A stretch of DNA of 64,000 nt from Setaria digitata (GCA_003640385.1 RCAB01000130.1:1-64000); one strand, 5' to 3'. Positions 48,071 to 60,760 are shown, counted from the first letter of the stretch. Notes: generated from the letters alone by a model not told the origin. Numbers and translations are program-made.

Positions 48071-51000
48071 AGTTGTCACTTTTTCGGTTCATTCATATTC
48101 ATGTTTATACGTTATGGTTTTGTCATTTTGGACATTTTTAGATATTATTCTTTGAACAAGTATGATTTTACACTAACTTTCTCTCATTTACGATAATGAC
48201 ATTGCCACTGATTACTATTATTATTGTTTACTATCATTATTGTTATTTACTGATTATTATCATTATTATTATTGCTGGTTGATTACCAATCATTTATTGT
48301 TCTTTTTTGCATGCTACATTGGTATTTCCTATAAAAAAAAAAAATCATTCCATATATCTTATTGCTGTTAAAAGTTAAGCTTGCTATAATGTTGTCATTG
48401 AAAAGTCACAAGTCGTTGTGCTTGTCGTCGAAGTGTACCATAATTATTGCTTTGATATTGTTTTTTTTCTCGTTGCTGCTGTTGAAGAAACCTTTCAATT
48501 TGTTCAGTCAATACACCTAAATATGTATGTATTTGTAACGAAATGTTTTGGAAAGTTTTCGAAAATAGCTAACTTTTTTTTTTTTTTTTATTTTATCACT
48601 GAATGATTATTTCAAGGAAAAAAAAAAAAAAAGAAAATAACACACCGCGTCTAATGCTATCCCATATTGGAAGTAATTCGTTTATGTCTAATTGGGAGCC
48701 TATTTTTTGCAGTACATTCCGAATATTCCAGAATAATTCTTCATTTTCCTAAAAAAAAAAAAAAAAAAAAAAAAAAGAAAGAAAGAGAAGAAAAAACAAA
48801 GACTTTTCATGTATTATGTGGTTTTCTTCTTTCAATAGAATTTTTAAAATATCGTACCAGTAACTGTGAGGCGCCATTTCGACTGCTTAGTGCAGTTTGT
48901 CGATGTAACAATTCTTCATTCGTTGTTTCATATGGTCTCCAGTTATTGCTATCGTGATTTACTAATATGCTTGAATGAGCAACTGGTGATGACTGGTACC
49001 ATGGTGTTATGCTTCCTGAAATTTAGTACATTTATTTGCAATAGTTCCAATAGCTAGCTACCTGTGCTCTCAGTGAGATTTGAGTATTAATTAAATAATC
49101 GTTAGGGAGTTATGGAGGGGATAACATTTTGGACTTGGATGTATTGCACCAGTTCTAATTTTGTCATTATCAATGCAGTTTTACTGATTTTGTACAAATT
49201 CGCCAATCATTCATTATTTAGGAAATTGATAATTTTACTGCTTAGTATCACTTTGATAATTGCTTTAAAGCTTACCAGTTCTTCGCCAACGACTGTATTC
49301 ATTTGTGTTAGCAGTGAAAATTACAGCATACCAGGTTAACCATTGTAGCAAAATCCTAGAATTTGCAAGATTACCTTTTCAATATATTTGTTATAACCTT
49401 TCACACTACTACTGAATTTATGATTTATCTAAATTATCATGCTTTTAACTGATTATTTTTATGCGATTTATAATACATAAATATAATCTGGAAAAAAAAA
49501 AAAAAAAAAAAGAGAGAGAGAAAGGCAAACAATCAAAAATGACGAACCTATATTGAGTTAGCATATTAGCTAAGATTTAACACAACAGTAGTAATCTGTT
49601 GTTACGAACTCCGATATGTTTTTCTCACTCTTTCGATCCGTTAAATGACTGGATATATATGATGATGTCCTGTATTCATTTGCTCCACAAAATTTTCCTC
49701 TCCTCTTGTTGAATTATTTGTTAAATTTATTTGTAAACATTGTAAGGTAAGATTGAGTGCCCGTTAAATACACAAATTAATTTTGTTAAACTTACTAATA
49801 GTATCCGTTGGCTCTATACCTGTGTAATAAATTTCAACATAAGATGAATTCGTGCATTACGTCTTAAGATTTATTTATTTATTTTACAACGCCTTCTTCT
49901 TTATACTCGATATCATCACTCTTCCACATCATTCTGTAATTAATATGTGAGAGATAAATTTTAGTACCAGTAAACAAACTTCCATCATATTGGTGAATTA
50001 GTTGACGTAAATTGATACATTTATTCAACTAATTCTTTTTCGTTTTACTGCTGAAAAAGTTGGAATTAAAGGACAGCAACGGAAAATAATACTTCAAAAG
50101 TTAGAGTTATATATTAATGTAAAAGGAATTGATAGTGAATGGTTGATGCTAAGGTAAGCTGAAAGGGTAAAATAACTAACTTTCTATGCGGTAAAATTAC
50201 TAGTAATTGTAGTGGTTTAAAAATTATTGCATAGATTAACTTAATCACAATTGAAAATGATGCGGAAATTGTTAGACTGACCGTTTATTGCATGTTCATT
50301 CAAATCAAATAATATACCTTCCGGTAAATTTTTATTGTAATTCAAAGAATTTTAATTGAGAATTAATAAATATCTAATAAGTTTAATAATATTAATAAAA
50401 TAAATATAAGAAATGAGTGTTTTAACGAGAAATTGTGAAATTTTCGTGAAAATGTGATGAATGAGTTGAGCACTGTTATATTAAGCTTTACAAAAAAAAA
50501 AAACTCAATTATTTTATCCCGAAACTTCATTGTTAGAACTACTTGAGCTATGAAATGATCTAGTTTATGCTATTTTTGGAATGAAAATTTCCTGCTTCTT
50601 TTTTTTTTTTTTTTTTCCTTTTTTGTTGTAATTTCTTACTTTTGTTGAAAGATCCATGAAAGTTCCTTTAAAATGTTAAATTTATAGCTAGGAGAAAATT
50701 CAAAACAAATCATTCATAAAAGTATAGTCAACAATTGCGGTTGGCAAATTTCCCTTCTTGTATTTCATCATCTGCTAGTTATACTTCTTTCATTTCTAAC
50801 CGAGACCGAGAAACAAGTTATGAAAGCTTTTTTTTTTTTTTTTTTTCTTATTTACGATGACAATTTTCTTTGGGGGATTTTTTTTAATTACCAGATTTTT
50901 TTTTTTTTTTTGCGAAACAATTCGTTTTTGCTAATTCAATTATTTGTTGAAATTGCTACAAAATTGTACTGGAGCATCAAATATACACGAAATAAGTTCA

Positions 51001-53881
51001 TAAATGAACCAACAACTATTCTGGTGATTCCAGAAAGAAAAAAAACACACACACACACACACGTTCCGATGAATTCTGATGATTGTAGCATGAAGTAAAT
51101 TTCGTACTTAATGATCGAAATTTCGTACTTAATGCTCGTTCGACGAAAAGATTCGTAGCTGCATTCCTGCTGATACTTGAAATAAAAGTATGTATATATA
51201 TAGTATATATATATTATGTGTATAATTTACAGAAAGGAAATTATAATGCAAATTAATTAACTGTGCTTTTATACAATCATAGAATTTCTTCTTGACAGTT
51301 TAAAAAAAAAAAAAAAAAAAAAAATTAAGCAAAGGATATTTGAAAATATAATTGTGAAGAAAAAAGCACAAAGATTATGCGATTTCGTTTTTTTTTTTTT
51401 TTTTTTGATTGAAATTGATTAATTTTGTAATTGAAAATATTGGCGCTGTCAAGATGAGAAAAGTGTCATTTTCCATTTCTTTTCTGTCTTTTAGAAAAAA
51501 ACATTCATGCACTTTACTTTTGCATTATTTTATGTTGATAGGATTGAAAAAAAAAAAAAAAAAAAAAGAATGAGATAGAAAAAGGAAGAAAACTTTTATC
51601 GCACTTCAATGTTTCCAGAAAGAACAAATAATTTTTGACTTCCTTCTTGTTTATTTTTAGTTTCTTTTTCTTTTTCTTTTTCCCTCCCCTCCCCCCCACC
51701 TTTATTGCATTTTAATTCAAAAAAAAAAATTTTTTTTTTTTTTTTTTTTCTCCAACTTACATTTCAAATTTTACTTTTAAAATTTTGGCGCAAAAAGAAG
51801 CTTTGTTCAACGCATAGTAACTTCTGGAATGTATTCACAAGTAATTAAACTTCATATATTTTAAGATTTTCTGTAAAGGAAAATAATGGAAGCGTTCTAA
51901 AAATATTACTTGTCAGTTAAAAAATATGTCATAAACTTTCTTAAATTCTGCAATGTTATACATACATCATCAGGAAATTTTCCATTCTATTTCAATCTGA
52001 AACTTTTTCTCTTTAAAGCATTTTCACTTGAAATAAGTTCTTTAGCGTAGAATATTTCTGAGGATATTTACAAGCAATGAAATTCTGCAACATCATTCAG
52101 TCATCGGAAATTTTACAACTGATAAAAGAAAATGGATGAGAACATTTAAAATATATTATTTATTGGCTAAAGAAAAAAAAAAAAAAATATTTTACGAACT
52201 TTAGATGAATATTTTTGTTTCCTCAAATTTAAAAATTCACATTCGAAATTGCACAAATGATAAATAAATTTTTATTTTAAGTTCTCTCGCATAATTTTTG
52301 TTTTTCTAATCAAATCCAGCTTACAGCAATTGTCCCAAAACTAAATTTCAAATTAAGGAATAATATGTAACCAAATAATCATTACAAGACTTCATTTGCT
52401 TCCTGCATTCATTGATATTCTTTTCTTGTTAAATTATTTCAAGCTGAAATAAACTAAACCTTTTAATTTTTACAAGAAAAAAAGCTTTTTATTCTTCTTT
52501 TTTTTTTTTGTGGCAGTTTTTTCTTCCTGTCTGAAGAAAATGTTTGATTTTAATCAGAACTCTTTAATATTTCATCCGTTTAAATTTTGTTATTTGAATA
52601 AAAAAGAAAAAAAAAAAAAAAAAAAGAAGGAAGAGAAAGTTAAATTTTTCAAAAATGACAAATGACGAGGAATCAAAAGTGAAAAAAAAAAAAGTTTATT
52701 TAAAATGAAACTTAACGGCAATAAAATGGATGCAATCATTTTGTTGCATGTTAAAGCAATACATATTTTCTTTTTTTGTAATCAATGATGAAATTATTTT
52801 AGAAATGAAATTAATTCATTGACATGGTGATAATTATTCATCATTTCCTGCTGACTGTTCACTTAATGACAATTGATGATGTATTGGGTATGTAATTTGA
52901 TTAGCATTTTAAAAAGGAATGACAAAAAAAAAAAAAAAAAGAGGTGAAACTTTTTCTTTTTTTCTTCTTCTTTCATTGTAATATGACATTAGTGAAGTGT
53001 ATGCAAGAAACTAACTGCAACTTTCAGTTAATTACTAACACACTTTTACTGGTTACCATTATGGTATCTAAATGTATTATTCTCATTCCTGACTAATTCA
53101 TTAATAAATATTGCGAAAAAAAAAAATTGTTTCTTTTTTATTGTTTATGAAAGAAATTATTAAATTATACTGCTACAAATTGTTCACTTAAATTCTAATT
53201 TAATATTTTTATTGCTTGCTAAAAATTAACATAAATAATTCGTTATTAATGAGTTAATAATATTTATTAAGATAAGTGTAATTGCATACAAATTTGCCCC
53301 TGAACAATAATTAGTGTTTGTTTTATTACCTAACTTTTATAATTCGTGAAAGAAGTGCAATAAACTGTTTCTCCTTCCTTTTCTCTTTTCCCTTTTCTCT
53401 TTTTTTTTTTTCTTTCTTTTTTGAAATTTTTTTGGAACAATAAATTTAATGAATTTATTTAAAAAGAGGAAAAAGAAGAAGAAAAAAAAAAACTTCACAT
53501 TAATCAGTTTTCAAAATTTTTCTTTCTTTCAACTTTTTGAATGCAATCATTCTGGGACAATAATAAATGTTATTGTTTTGGGAGTGTGGAAAAGTTTTCA
53601 GTTATCATCAAAAGTTGGCATATTCGATGTGTGTGTGTGTGTCTATCTGTGTGAATGATTTTAAAATGATTGCCATAGTTAGATGAAGAGAAAATTAAAA
53701 TATGTTTCTCGTTTCCAGAGGTTGAAAAAAAAAAAAAAAAAAAAAAAAGGAAAGGAATGGAAAAGAAGGATGGAAGGAAGGAATTATTTTCCAATAAAAT
53801 GTTATTATTTGTGTATGTCATAAACTAATATAATATCAAATGAATGAAATGAACTACAGAATAATCAATTCACAGTTGTTC

Positions 53882-53915
<34 letters not shown>

Positions 53916-54665
53916 AAAAAAAAAACAGAAAGAAATAATTAATTGCTAAGATCTCAATCGAAAAAGGAAGAATAAAAAAAAAACAGAAAAAAAAAAAAAA
54001 GAAAAAAGACTACTATTCATTTGCTCAGCAATTTTTTTCACTTCGACAACAATAGGTCATTTCGTTTGTCACTTTGTACATATTTTAGTTTCTCTTTTAT
54101 TTTCTACAGCTTTTGTTATTCGGCTAAGATATGCTCGTCCACTCACGACGTGAAAAGGAGTGCTGCAAAAGATGAAGACAAGTTTAAACACTGGAATGTT
54201 TAGAGTTCAATTCCAAAGCATTCAAAGTGTCATCCCTCCTACCTCACTCCAATCACACATCTCATCTAGCCTCATATTTATCATTACAATATAACGCTTA
54301 TCAGTGACCATATCCAGTTATCAGTAACTAGCAATCACAGTTATACGTAATTTTTAAAGTTATAAATTTTTGTTCACAATAAATGCAATGAATTGTGCAT
54401 TGGAGCGCGAGGGGACGTTTATATTTTGCTCCGAACAGACATTCAATTTAAAGCATTTTTTTTTTTTTTGACATTCCAAAACATTTTTAAGGGAAAAAAA
54501 AAAATGCAATCGTTTTCTGGTCGTTAAAAGGAAGCCTAAAAAATGAGAAAGGAATGGGAAAAAAAAAAAAAAAAAAGAAAGAAAGAAAGAAAAGAAAAAA
54601 GAATCAGACCGTTCCAACCAGAAAAACGGAGTACAGAGAAAAGCGAGACAGGTATAGAGGAAGGA
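48071..54665. other. hmp-1 3' flank and AT-rich non-coding DNA
   Basis: About 6.6 kb without a supportable gene. It contains many poly(A) and poly(T) runs of 10-25 nt, a short (CA)n at 51046-51061, an 18-bp tandem word (AAATTTCGTACTTAATGA-like) at 51098-51136 and AT runs near 51190-51215. Open frames here are Lys- or Phe-rich products of homopolymers. The first AATAAA I noted downstream of hmp-1 is at 49826, probably too far to be its poly(A) signal. Confidence 0.6.
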
Positions 54666-54690
54666 ATGGGGGGAGGGGGGGGGTAGCGGG
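54666..54690 (+). other. G-rich block, possible G-quadruplex
   Basis: Runs of G6, G9-10 and G4 occur within about 25 bases just before the 19-bp minisatellite, and a further G10 run follows the N8 gap. The spacing would allow a four-stranded G structure. This is inferred from sequence only. Confidence 0.4.
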
Positions 54691-54710
54691 GTTTCAGAAG
54701 AAGCGTGGAG

Positions 54711-54882
54711 TGGAATTCGAGAAGAAGCGGAGAGTTCGAGAAGAAGCGGGGAATTCGAGAAGAAGCGGAGAATTCGAGAAGAAGCAGGGAATTCGAGAAG
54801 CGGGGAATTCGAGAAGAAGCGGGGAATTCGAGAAGAAGCGGAGAGTTCGAGAAGAAGCGGGGAATTCGAGAAGAAGCGGGGA
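54711..54882 (+). repeat. 19-bp minisatellite
   Basis: About nine copies of a 19-bp unit of the form TTCGAGAAGAAGCGGGGAA, with G/A variants and one 16-bp copy lacking AAG. Most copies carry an EcoRI-type GAATTC word. The array runs into the N8 gap at 54883-54890 and then poly(G), so its true copy number is unknown. Because 19 is not a multiple of three, the Arg/Glu/Ser-rich frames read through it are artefacts. Confidence 0.9.
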
Positions 54883-55131
54883 NNNNNNNNGGGGGGGGGG
54901 AATGAGCGATAGTCTCACTGTTTCTCTCTTCCCTCTTCTTTTCGCTTCCTTCCTTCAAATTTCCAGTGAATTTTTCCTTCGCTTTCCCTCTCCTCAAAAT
55001 CCATACACTCTATCCTATCGTTTTTATGATACTTTCAATTTTTTTGAAAAATAAAATACAGCACCTTTTCCTCCATTCTCAATCCTCTCCATTTAATCAT
55101 AAAATTAAACACTCTCCCCATCTACTCATTC

Positions 55132-55132
<1 letters not shown>

Positions 55133-55200
<68 letters not shown>

Positions 55201-55276
55201 ACAGACACACACACAGACACAGACACACACGCATATTTATATGTGGAGGAAGCGTAACGTGTGTGTGTGTGTGTGA
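55133..55276. repeat. (CA)n followed by opposed (GT)n
   Basis: A CA run of about 60 bp continues into imperfect ACACAG/ACACAT variants up to about 55230. After about 28 bp a GT run follows at 55259-55274. CA and GT arms on one strand are complementary, so a hairpin with a short loop is possible. Confidence 0.9.
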
Positions 55277-55652
55277 AGTGCATGGTGTGTTATGTTTGTG
55301 CAAAGCCATCGTTCATTTTTCATTGGAAAAGAAAAGAGTAATGAATTGTCGGGCAAAATTCATTTGATGACTTTAATTATTTGAATTTTCCTGCAAAGTT
55401 TATGCAAGTCTTTTTTTTTTTTTTTCAATGATCGCAGTGGATTGATTCTGATCAGTGTGGATCGATGAGTGTAAATGATGAAATGGATAAGTGATTGACC
55501 GAGAAGTGGAATCGATCAGTCGATCGAGTATTTTACAAAAATGCACGATATATATAGTATTGTATATTGAGAGAGAAAATTTTGAAAAATTATTGGAAAA
55601 AAGAAAGAGTTAATTTAAAAAGGGATGTTGTTCTCGTTTTAGTTGTTTCTTT

Positions 55653-55698
55653 TAATTTAAGTAAATAAGTTCCGAAAAGAACTTATTTACTTAAATTA
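55653..55698. repeat. Perfect 20-bp hairpin
   Basis: The arms TAATTTAAGTAAATAAGTTC (55653-55672) and GAACTTATTTACTTAAATTA (55679-55698) are exact reverse complements around the 6-nt loop CGAAAA. No neighbouring gene explains it. Confidence 0.9.
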
Positions 55699-56996
55699 TT
55701 TTCTTTCCTCATCTGTTTGCTTGCAAATGCTCTAACTGTTAAGAGTTATCAGTGCAATAAAAAAAATTGACGGATAATAAAATTTTATTATTAATTACTG
55801 TTGTTCTGTCTTTGTTATCACGTGTTAGCAGTCAGTATCTTCATATAGTTTCAAGTCACTGGAATGAATTATGATTGGTGGGATCTTTTCAATCCATCTC
55901 TTTGCTAATCAATCATTTAATCACTTGATCTTTATCTCTTTCAGTTTAATTGCTAATTTTCATGCTCTTTTCTTTTTTCCCCATTTTCATATGCTTTTCA
56001 GTGAGTTGTTGTTGCCATTTTATCACTTCCTATCAATATTTGTTAGAAATTTAAGAAGTCATCAACTTACGGAAGATGCTACGAAAGAAGAGAAAAAAGA
56101 AAAGGAGAAGAGAGAGTGAGGGAGGCAGTCGAATTTTTTTTTTTTTTTTAATTTTCTTTGAAATTTAAGATGCTGTAATCTTTGATTTACAGGAAGAAGC
56201 ATGGAGAAATGTTAACAAAAAAAGAAAGGAGAAATGTAGATATGAATACTTTTTCTTGAGGCACACATTCATGGCTGCTTTTTTTTTTTTTTTTATGAAG
56301 TTTTTCCTCTTTGGTGATTTGAATGCTTAATTAGTGTTAATTATTAGCACTTACATAGTGATTTACCACCAACTAGATCCAAACACTCTGTATGAGAAGA
56401 AGATGGAGAGGATTAATGCTGGAGTCTCGAGGATGACACTGTCTCTGAATGACAGCATTTAGCTCATCCAACTAATTACTTCTGAGAGGATCGTGTTAGC
56501 TCTTCTGTACGACAAATTAACGGGACAGAGAGAGAAGTGGATGATGGGCAATTTGGAGACAAAAAGTTTCAGTGCATCAAGATGTGTGATGTTAACTGTT
56601 TCGAGATTTGTCAATAAAGATGATGAAAGTGAGGCCTTCGGTGAGCAGTAAAAGGATGAGGAAGGGAGAGGGAAGGGCTAGTTAATTAAGTTTTCATGTG
56701 AAAAGCGAAGGAAAGCTTTCTCTCTTAACTGCAGCATTGTGATCGAGACGGCACTATGCAGTTCATTGTTTAGTGCAAGCCATACTTCAGATATGAATTT
56801 GAAAATTCTGAAGTGGGGAGGATGAGAAGAAAGCTGTTGCTACCTGGACTGATGACATTAATTTCGTCGTAGTTCATTTAAGACCAGTGACTGTGTTCAT
56901 TTCTAGACAGGAAGGAGTGAAAAGCACACCAGGTTGCATTCAAGTTCGTTTCTGTAATCTAGTGGAGAGGATAGTTTGGATAAGCACCAAGGCAAG
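55699..56996. other. Non-coding stretch, promoter-like toward its right end
   Basis: AT-rich up to about 56340, including two poly(T) runs. From about 56380 to 56996 it is more balanced, purine-rich and free of homopolymers. That fits a promoter or 5' UTR for the candidate exon at 56997, but no promoter element was identified. Confidence 0.35.
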
Positions 56997-57029
56997 ATGT
57001 CAGAGGTTGATTCTAGATGGTACGAAGAG
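56997..57029 (+). CDS. Candidate first coding exon of an unseen gene
   Basis: An ATG opens eleven codons, MSEVDSRWYEE, directly followed by a strong consensus donor GTAAGTAAGT. The upstream ~600 bp is unlike the surrounding AT-rich DNA. This pattern fits a first coding exon with a long intron whose later exons lie beyond 64000 or are too short to spot. I do not recognise the peptide and found no partner exon, so chance is a real alternative. Confidence 0.25.
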
Positions 57030-57472
57030 GTAAGTAAGTTCGTGGAATCCCCTTCCAGAATTTGTTTGTTCGTTGCTCAAGTTGAAATAATCGCAACTTT
57101 TAGTAGTGTAAAAAGCAACAAGTGCACTGAAAACAGATTGGTCTTATTAATATCTCTTTTTCATTTATTGAATACTTAAAATAGGTTTTTAATTCATTAC
57201 TTTTTTTCTGGTGACTGAGTTTTTGAAAGGGCTAGAATGTGAGCCAATTGGGAATATTTACTTCCTTTGCATTTCAGTTTTTTTATCTTCAATGTATTAA
57301 TTAGTTTTTGCAAAGATGATACTAGTAATCAGCAGTTGCCTCATTATCAGTGTGTAATGTTTATCTCTTCTGATTAAGATCGTTTTAATAGTTGGCAATT
57401 TAAGCGAATTTTTCGACAAATTCAGTATTATTGTCACACATGAAATCTCTTTTCCAATCTTTTTACTTTTTT
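57030..57472. other. Non-coding stretch
   Basis: AT-rich DNA between the candidate exon and the left inverted-repeat arm. Weak similarity to the outer flank of the right arm (GTCACACATGAAAT versus GTCACAAATGAAAT in reverse complement) begins near 57433. Confidence 0.5.
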
Positions 57473-57630
57473 CAAGAATTCATACCACATGTGATACTTT
57501 TTTTGTTCGTATCACTAAAACTGAGGTGAATATATGAATCATTTCATTCACTGAGGGGCAATCTGTAACGATTTGAAAAAGATGCAGTTTGATCAAGACT
57601 TTTGAATATTTTTCAAAGTTCAAAGGTTAT
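57473..57630 (+). repeat. Inverted repeat, left arm
   Basis: A 158-bp segment whose reverse complement occurs at 58722-58880, with about nine substitutions and one T-run indel (about 94% identity). Diverged similarity continues some 40 bp further outward. Confidence 0.9.
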
Positions 57631-58721
57631 CATCATCACTTGGTGGTCACTAGAGACAAAATTCGGTCGAGCGTTAAAGTGAACAGAAAAGGGCAGTTGT
57701 AATGATCATATATGGACATGTTGTATTCAACAATAGACAGTAGTAATAAACTTTGTCCTACTAATTAGATGATTTACTTTATCACATCAAAAGTTAAATT
57801 TAATTCCTGCATTTTTTTTTTTTTTTTTTTTCTTAGTTGAAAGAAAGTGAAATTTGCGGTGGCAGTTTAACGTGATAAATTTTTCAGGGATGCTTTGCTT
57901 ACTTTTCAGGAATCATCTTTAGTCATTTCCTGAATTGCTTCATTCTTTCTACTCCCCGGTTACTTTCCGGAAATGTATTTTGCTTGCTAAGCAGAAGATT
58001 TGTAAATTTACTGAAAGAAGTTTGTAAAGTATTTAATTCAGGCTTGAAATATTAAAAGATTGGCACAAAGTTTTCTCCCATATGTGAATGTTCATTCTGT
58101 TCAATTCTGTAAAGAATTTGTTGTAAATTATATTATATTTGGTAGAAAACTAACAGACAAACAATTTAGAATTTGAAATTTGAATTGCCCATCTGAAAAG
58201 TATAGAAATGATTGGCGGCATCATTCACCTTTCCCATTTTTGTGTGTGTGTGTGTGTGTATATATATGTATATATTTTCAACAAAATAAGGTGAATAGCC
58301 TTGATAAATAACGTATAATATTTCCATTGCCCGCTTTTTTAAATTAAAGAAAAATTTTGATTGTCAAGGACAAAAATGCCAATAGCATGCCAATAAACAT
58401 ACCTCTCTTTATAGCAGCGATAATATGCCGCCCTTACCTTACCTGTTCCTTTTTACTCATTATCGAAATTGAAGCAATGAAAATTATTTTCGATCGTTTT
58501 ATTCTTGCTGTTATCAATGCATTATTTGTAGTATATATATATATATATATAGCGTAAGTGTCCATTTTTGAATTTTAATGTGAAATTATTGCTAAATTGA
58601 ATTTTTTCTCAAGAAAATCACTGTGATTATTGTATGAGAAATTAAGATATAATCAATACTACCGACTGGATTAAACAAACCTTTTTGGGCATTTTTCGGT
58701 ATGAGTGATCATTCGACTGCA
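57631..58721. other. Spacer of the inverted repeat
   Basis: About 1.09 kb of AT-rich DNA with a poly(T) run near 57812, a (GT)n run at 58242-58258 leading into AT repeats, and an AT run near 58530-58550. No gene is recognised, so it does not look like a transposase-bearing element. Confidence 0.6.
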
Positions 58722-58880
58722 ATAACCTTTGAACTTTGAAAAATTTTCAAAAGTCTTGATCAAACTGCATCTTTTCGAAATCGTTACAGATTGCCCCTCA
58801 GTGGATGAAATGATTTATATATTCACCTCAATTTTAGTAATGCGAACAAAAAAAAGTATCACATGTGGTATGATTTCTTG
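58722..58880 (-). repeat. Inverted repeat, right arm
   Basis: Reverse complement of 57473-57630. The shared core includes TTGATCAAACTGCATCTTTT and CGTTACAGATTGCCCCTCAG on this strand. A transcript across both arms would form a long, nearly perfect duplex. Confidence 0.9.
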
Positions 58881-60099
58881 GAAAGAAAAAAAGGAAAGAA
58901 AAGAGAAGAGAATTAATTTCATTTGTGACAGTAATATGAATACGAATATCGAATTTATTAGAAAATAATTACATTACCGCAATCATTAAAAACTTTTAAT
59001 TTCCAATTCGTTTTTTTCTTTCCTAACTGAAGAGTATGTCTTAGTAATATTGCATTAGAGAAAAAAAAAAAAAAAAAATTGGTTATCTATCTTAAGGTGA
59101 GAAAGTAGCTGATAGATAACTGTTAATATTATCTTATCAACAGGTGCTCTTTTGAAATCACATTTGTTGTCATCTTTCATTTGATCGTTCATAACAAAGT
59201 ATATTTTCTTCCAAACGAGTTCCACAATAGTTCCTTATCGCCACTACAAATTTAATTGTTGATTTAAATTAGCGAGAGGGAGAGAGGGAGAGAGAGAGAG
59301 AGAGGAGGAAGGAGAAAAAAAAAAAACATGTTGTGATAAAAGTGTTAAAATTTCCAAACATTTATCTTTCATTTGTTTCTCTGTAGAAATCATTTAAACC
59401 GTTTTACAATTTCGCATTGGATATATTATTCTTTTTTTTTTTTTCCTAACAACATTTTTTATTTCATTGTTTCTCATACCCATCGAGAATCATTTCCGAT
59501 TTAACAAGAAAGTATTTATATATGTGTCACATGTCCAAGACACTTTCATGCCAATTCATACCATGCATTGGTAGAAATTAAAATAGATGGACTCTTATTT
59601 AATGCTTTTCGTAATATTTCAGTATATCATTTTTGTTCCTTGATGTTTGACTTTTGGTTGTTCCTTTAAAATGAGTGAATGAAAGAAGTGAGTAGTGTGA
59701 TTTGTCATGGCGAGACTGATAGGCTGCTAAAATAATCTTGTGTTAATTTGAGGTAATTTCCCTCTCCTCTTTAACTTCAATTCTTTCTGAACTAAAACAC
59801 TCATCAAGTGATTATCAGCACCAGGTACCCGATATTTATCTCATCCACTCTCACTTCCACATTCAGTACACTTGCAAGCTGCAATCAAGCATGTCGTCAT
59901 TTGTCAACTCAGCTATTCTCTCCCTACTACTATTATTATTACCTTCATCTAATAATAACTTATGGAAACAAAACAATTGTTTCCCTAAACGATCATTGAT
60001 CATGAAGTTTCTTGTTGACATCGCATTTTCGCGCATTCTCGTCTATTCGTATTCCTTGTTGAATAAACACTTTTTTCGCACTGTGTACAATGTTTACTC
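58881..60099. other. Non-coding stretch
   Basis: AT-rich DNA with poly(A) at about 59060, a (GA)n run at 59275-59303 and poly(T) at about 59431. No gene is recognised. Confidence 0.55.
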
Positions 60100-60760
60100 T
60101 TCTAATTAATTACTACACATCTCTTTGTTAATTAGTTACTAATAATATTTCTATTGACGAGTTTGTTGAAATATATCATCAAAGTCAGACTATATGCTTC
60201 ATCACTTAACTGATATATAATTCTTTATTGATCAGATTTATTAATCTGCATTATTTGGTCAACTGTGGTTGTTTTGTTAATTAATTAGCGTAGCAGTGTT
60301 TTATGAACATAACCATGTTACATTGCTAGTCAATTACCCTATTATCTTGTTAACCAATTATTCATTACCTCATCAGTTTAATTACTCTCTTTCATTACTC
60401 TGCCATTAATAATCAGTCATTTACTATTGCCCGTATTAACTAGTTGTCATACCGCTTTGCTAATTACAGTGGAGCACTTTGTTAATCAGCCGCGATAACT
60501 ACGTTAATCAGTTAACAAGCAACAATCATTATAATTGTATTGCTTCCCCTCTTTATTGTTATTAGTCAGTTCCTGTGTTCTTTTATTAATCAGTTACCAT
60601 ACTGTCTTGTTAATTACTACAATGTCTTATTTGTTAATTACTATTAGTTTGTTATCGTACTTTGTCAATTAATCACTGTGTTACTCCACTTCAATCAATT
60701 ATTGTACTTATTGCATTAATTAATTGCAGTAGCACTTTATACTGGAACTGGCAGAAGACA
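60100..60760. repeat. Cluster of TAATTA / TTAATCAG motifs (degenerate array)
   Basis: Some twenty copies of TTAATTA, TTAATCA or CAATTA words occur at irregular 20-40-bp spacing, often in the context TTGTTAATTACTA or GTTAATCAGTTA. The stretch has almost no poly(A/T). It may be a decayed minisatellite or a homeodomain-type binding-site cluster. Confidence 0.5.

Noticed and set aside
54536..55054. Frames of 150-166 codons rich in Arg/Glu/Ser on both strands
   Set aside because: Generated by the 19-bp minisatellite, which cycles through all frames, and interrupted by N8.
54966..55367. His-Thr repeat protein
   Set aside because: Translation of the (CA)n microsatellite.
57473..58880. DNA transposon with terminal inverted repeats
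   Set aside because: The spacer has no transposase-like frame and no clear target-site duplication was found at the arm ends, so only 'inverted repeat' is claimed.
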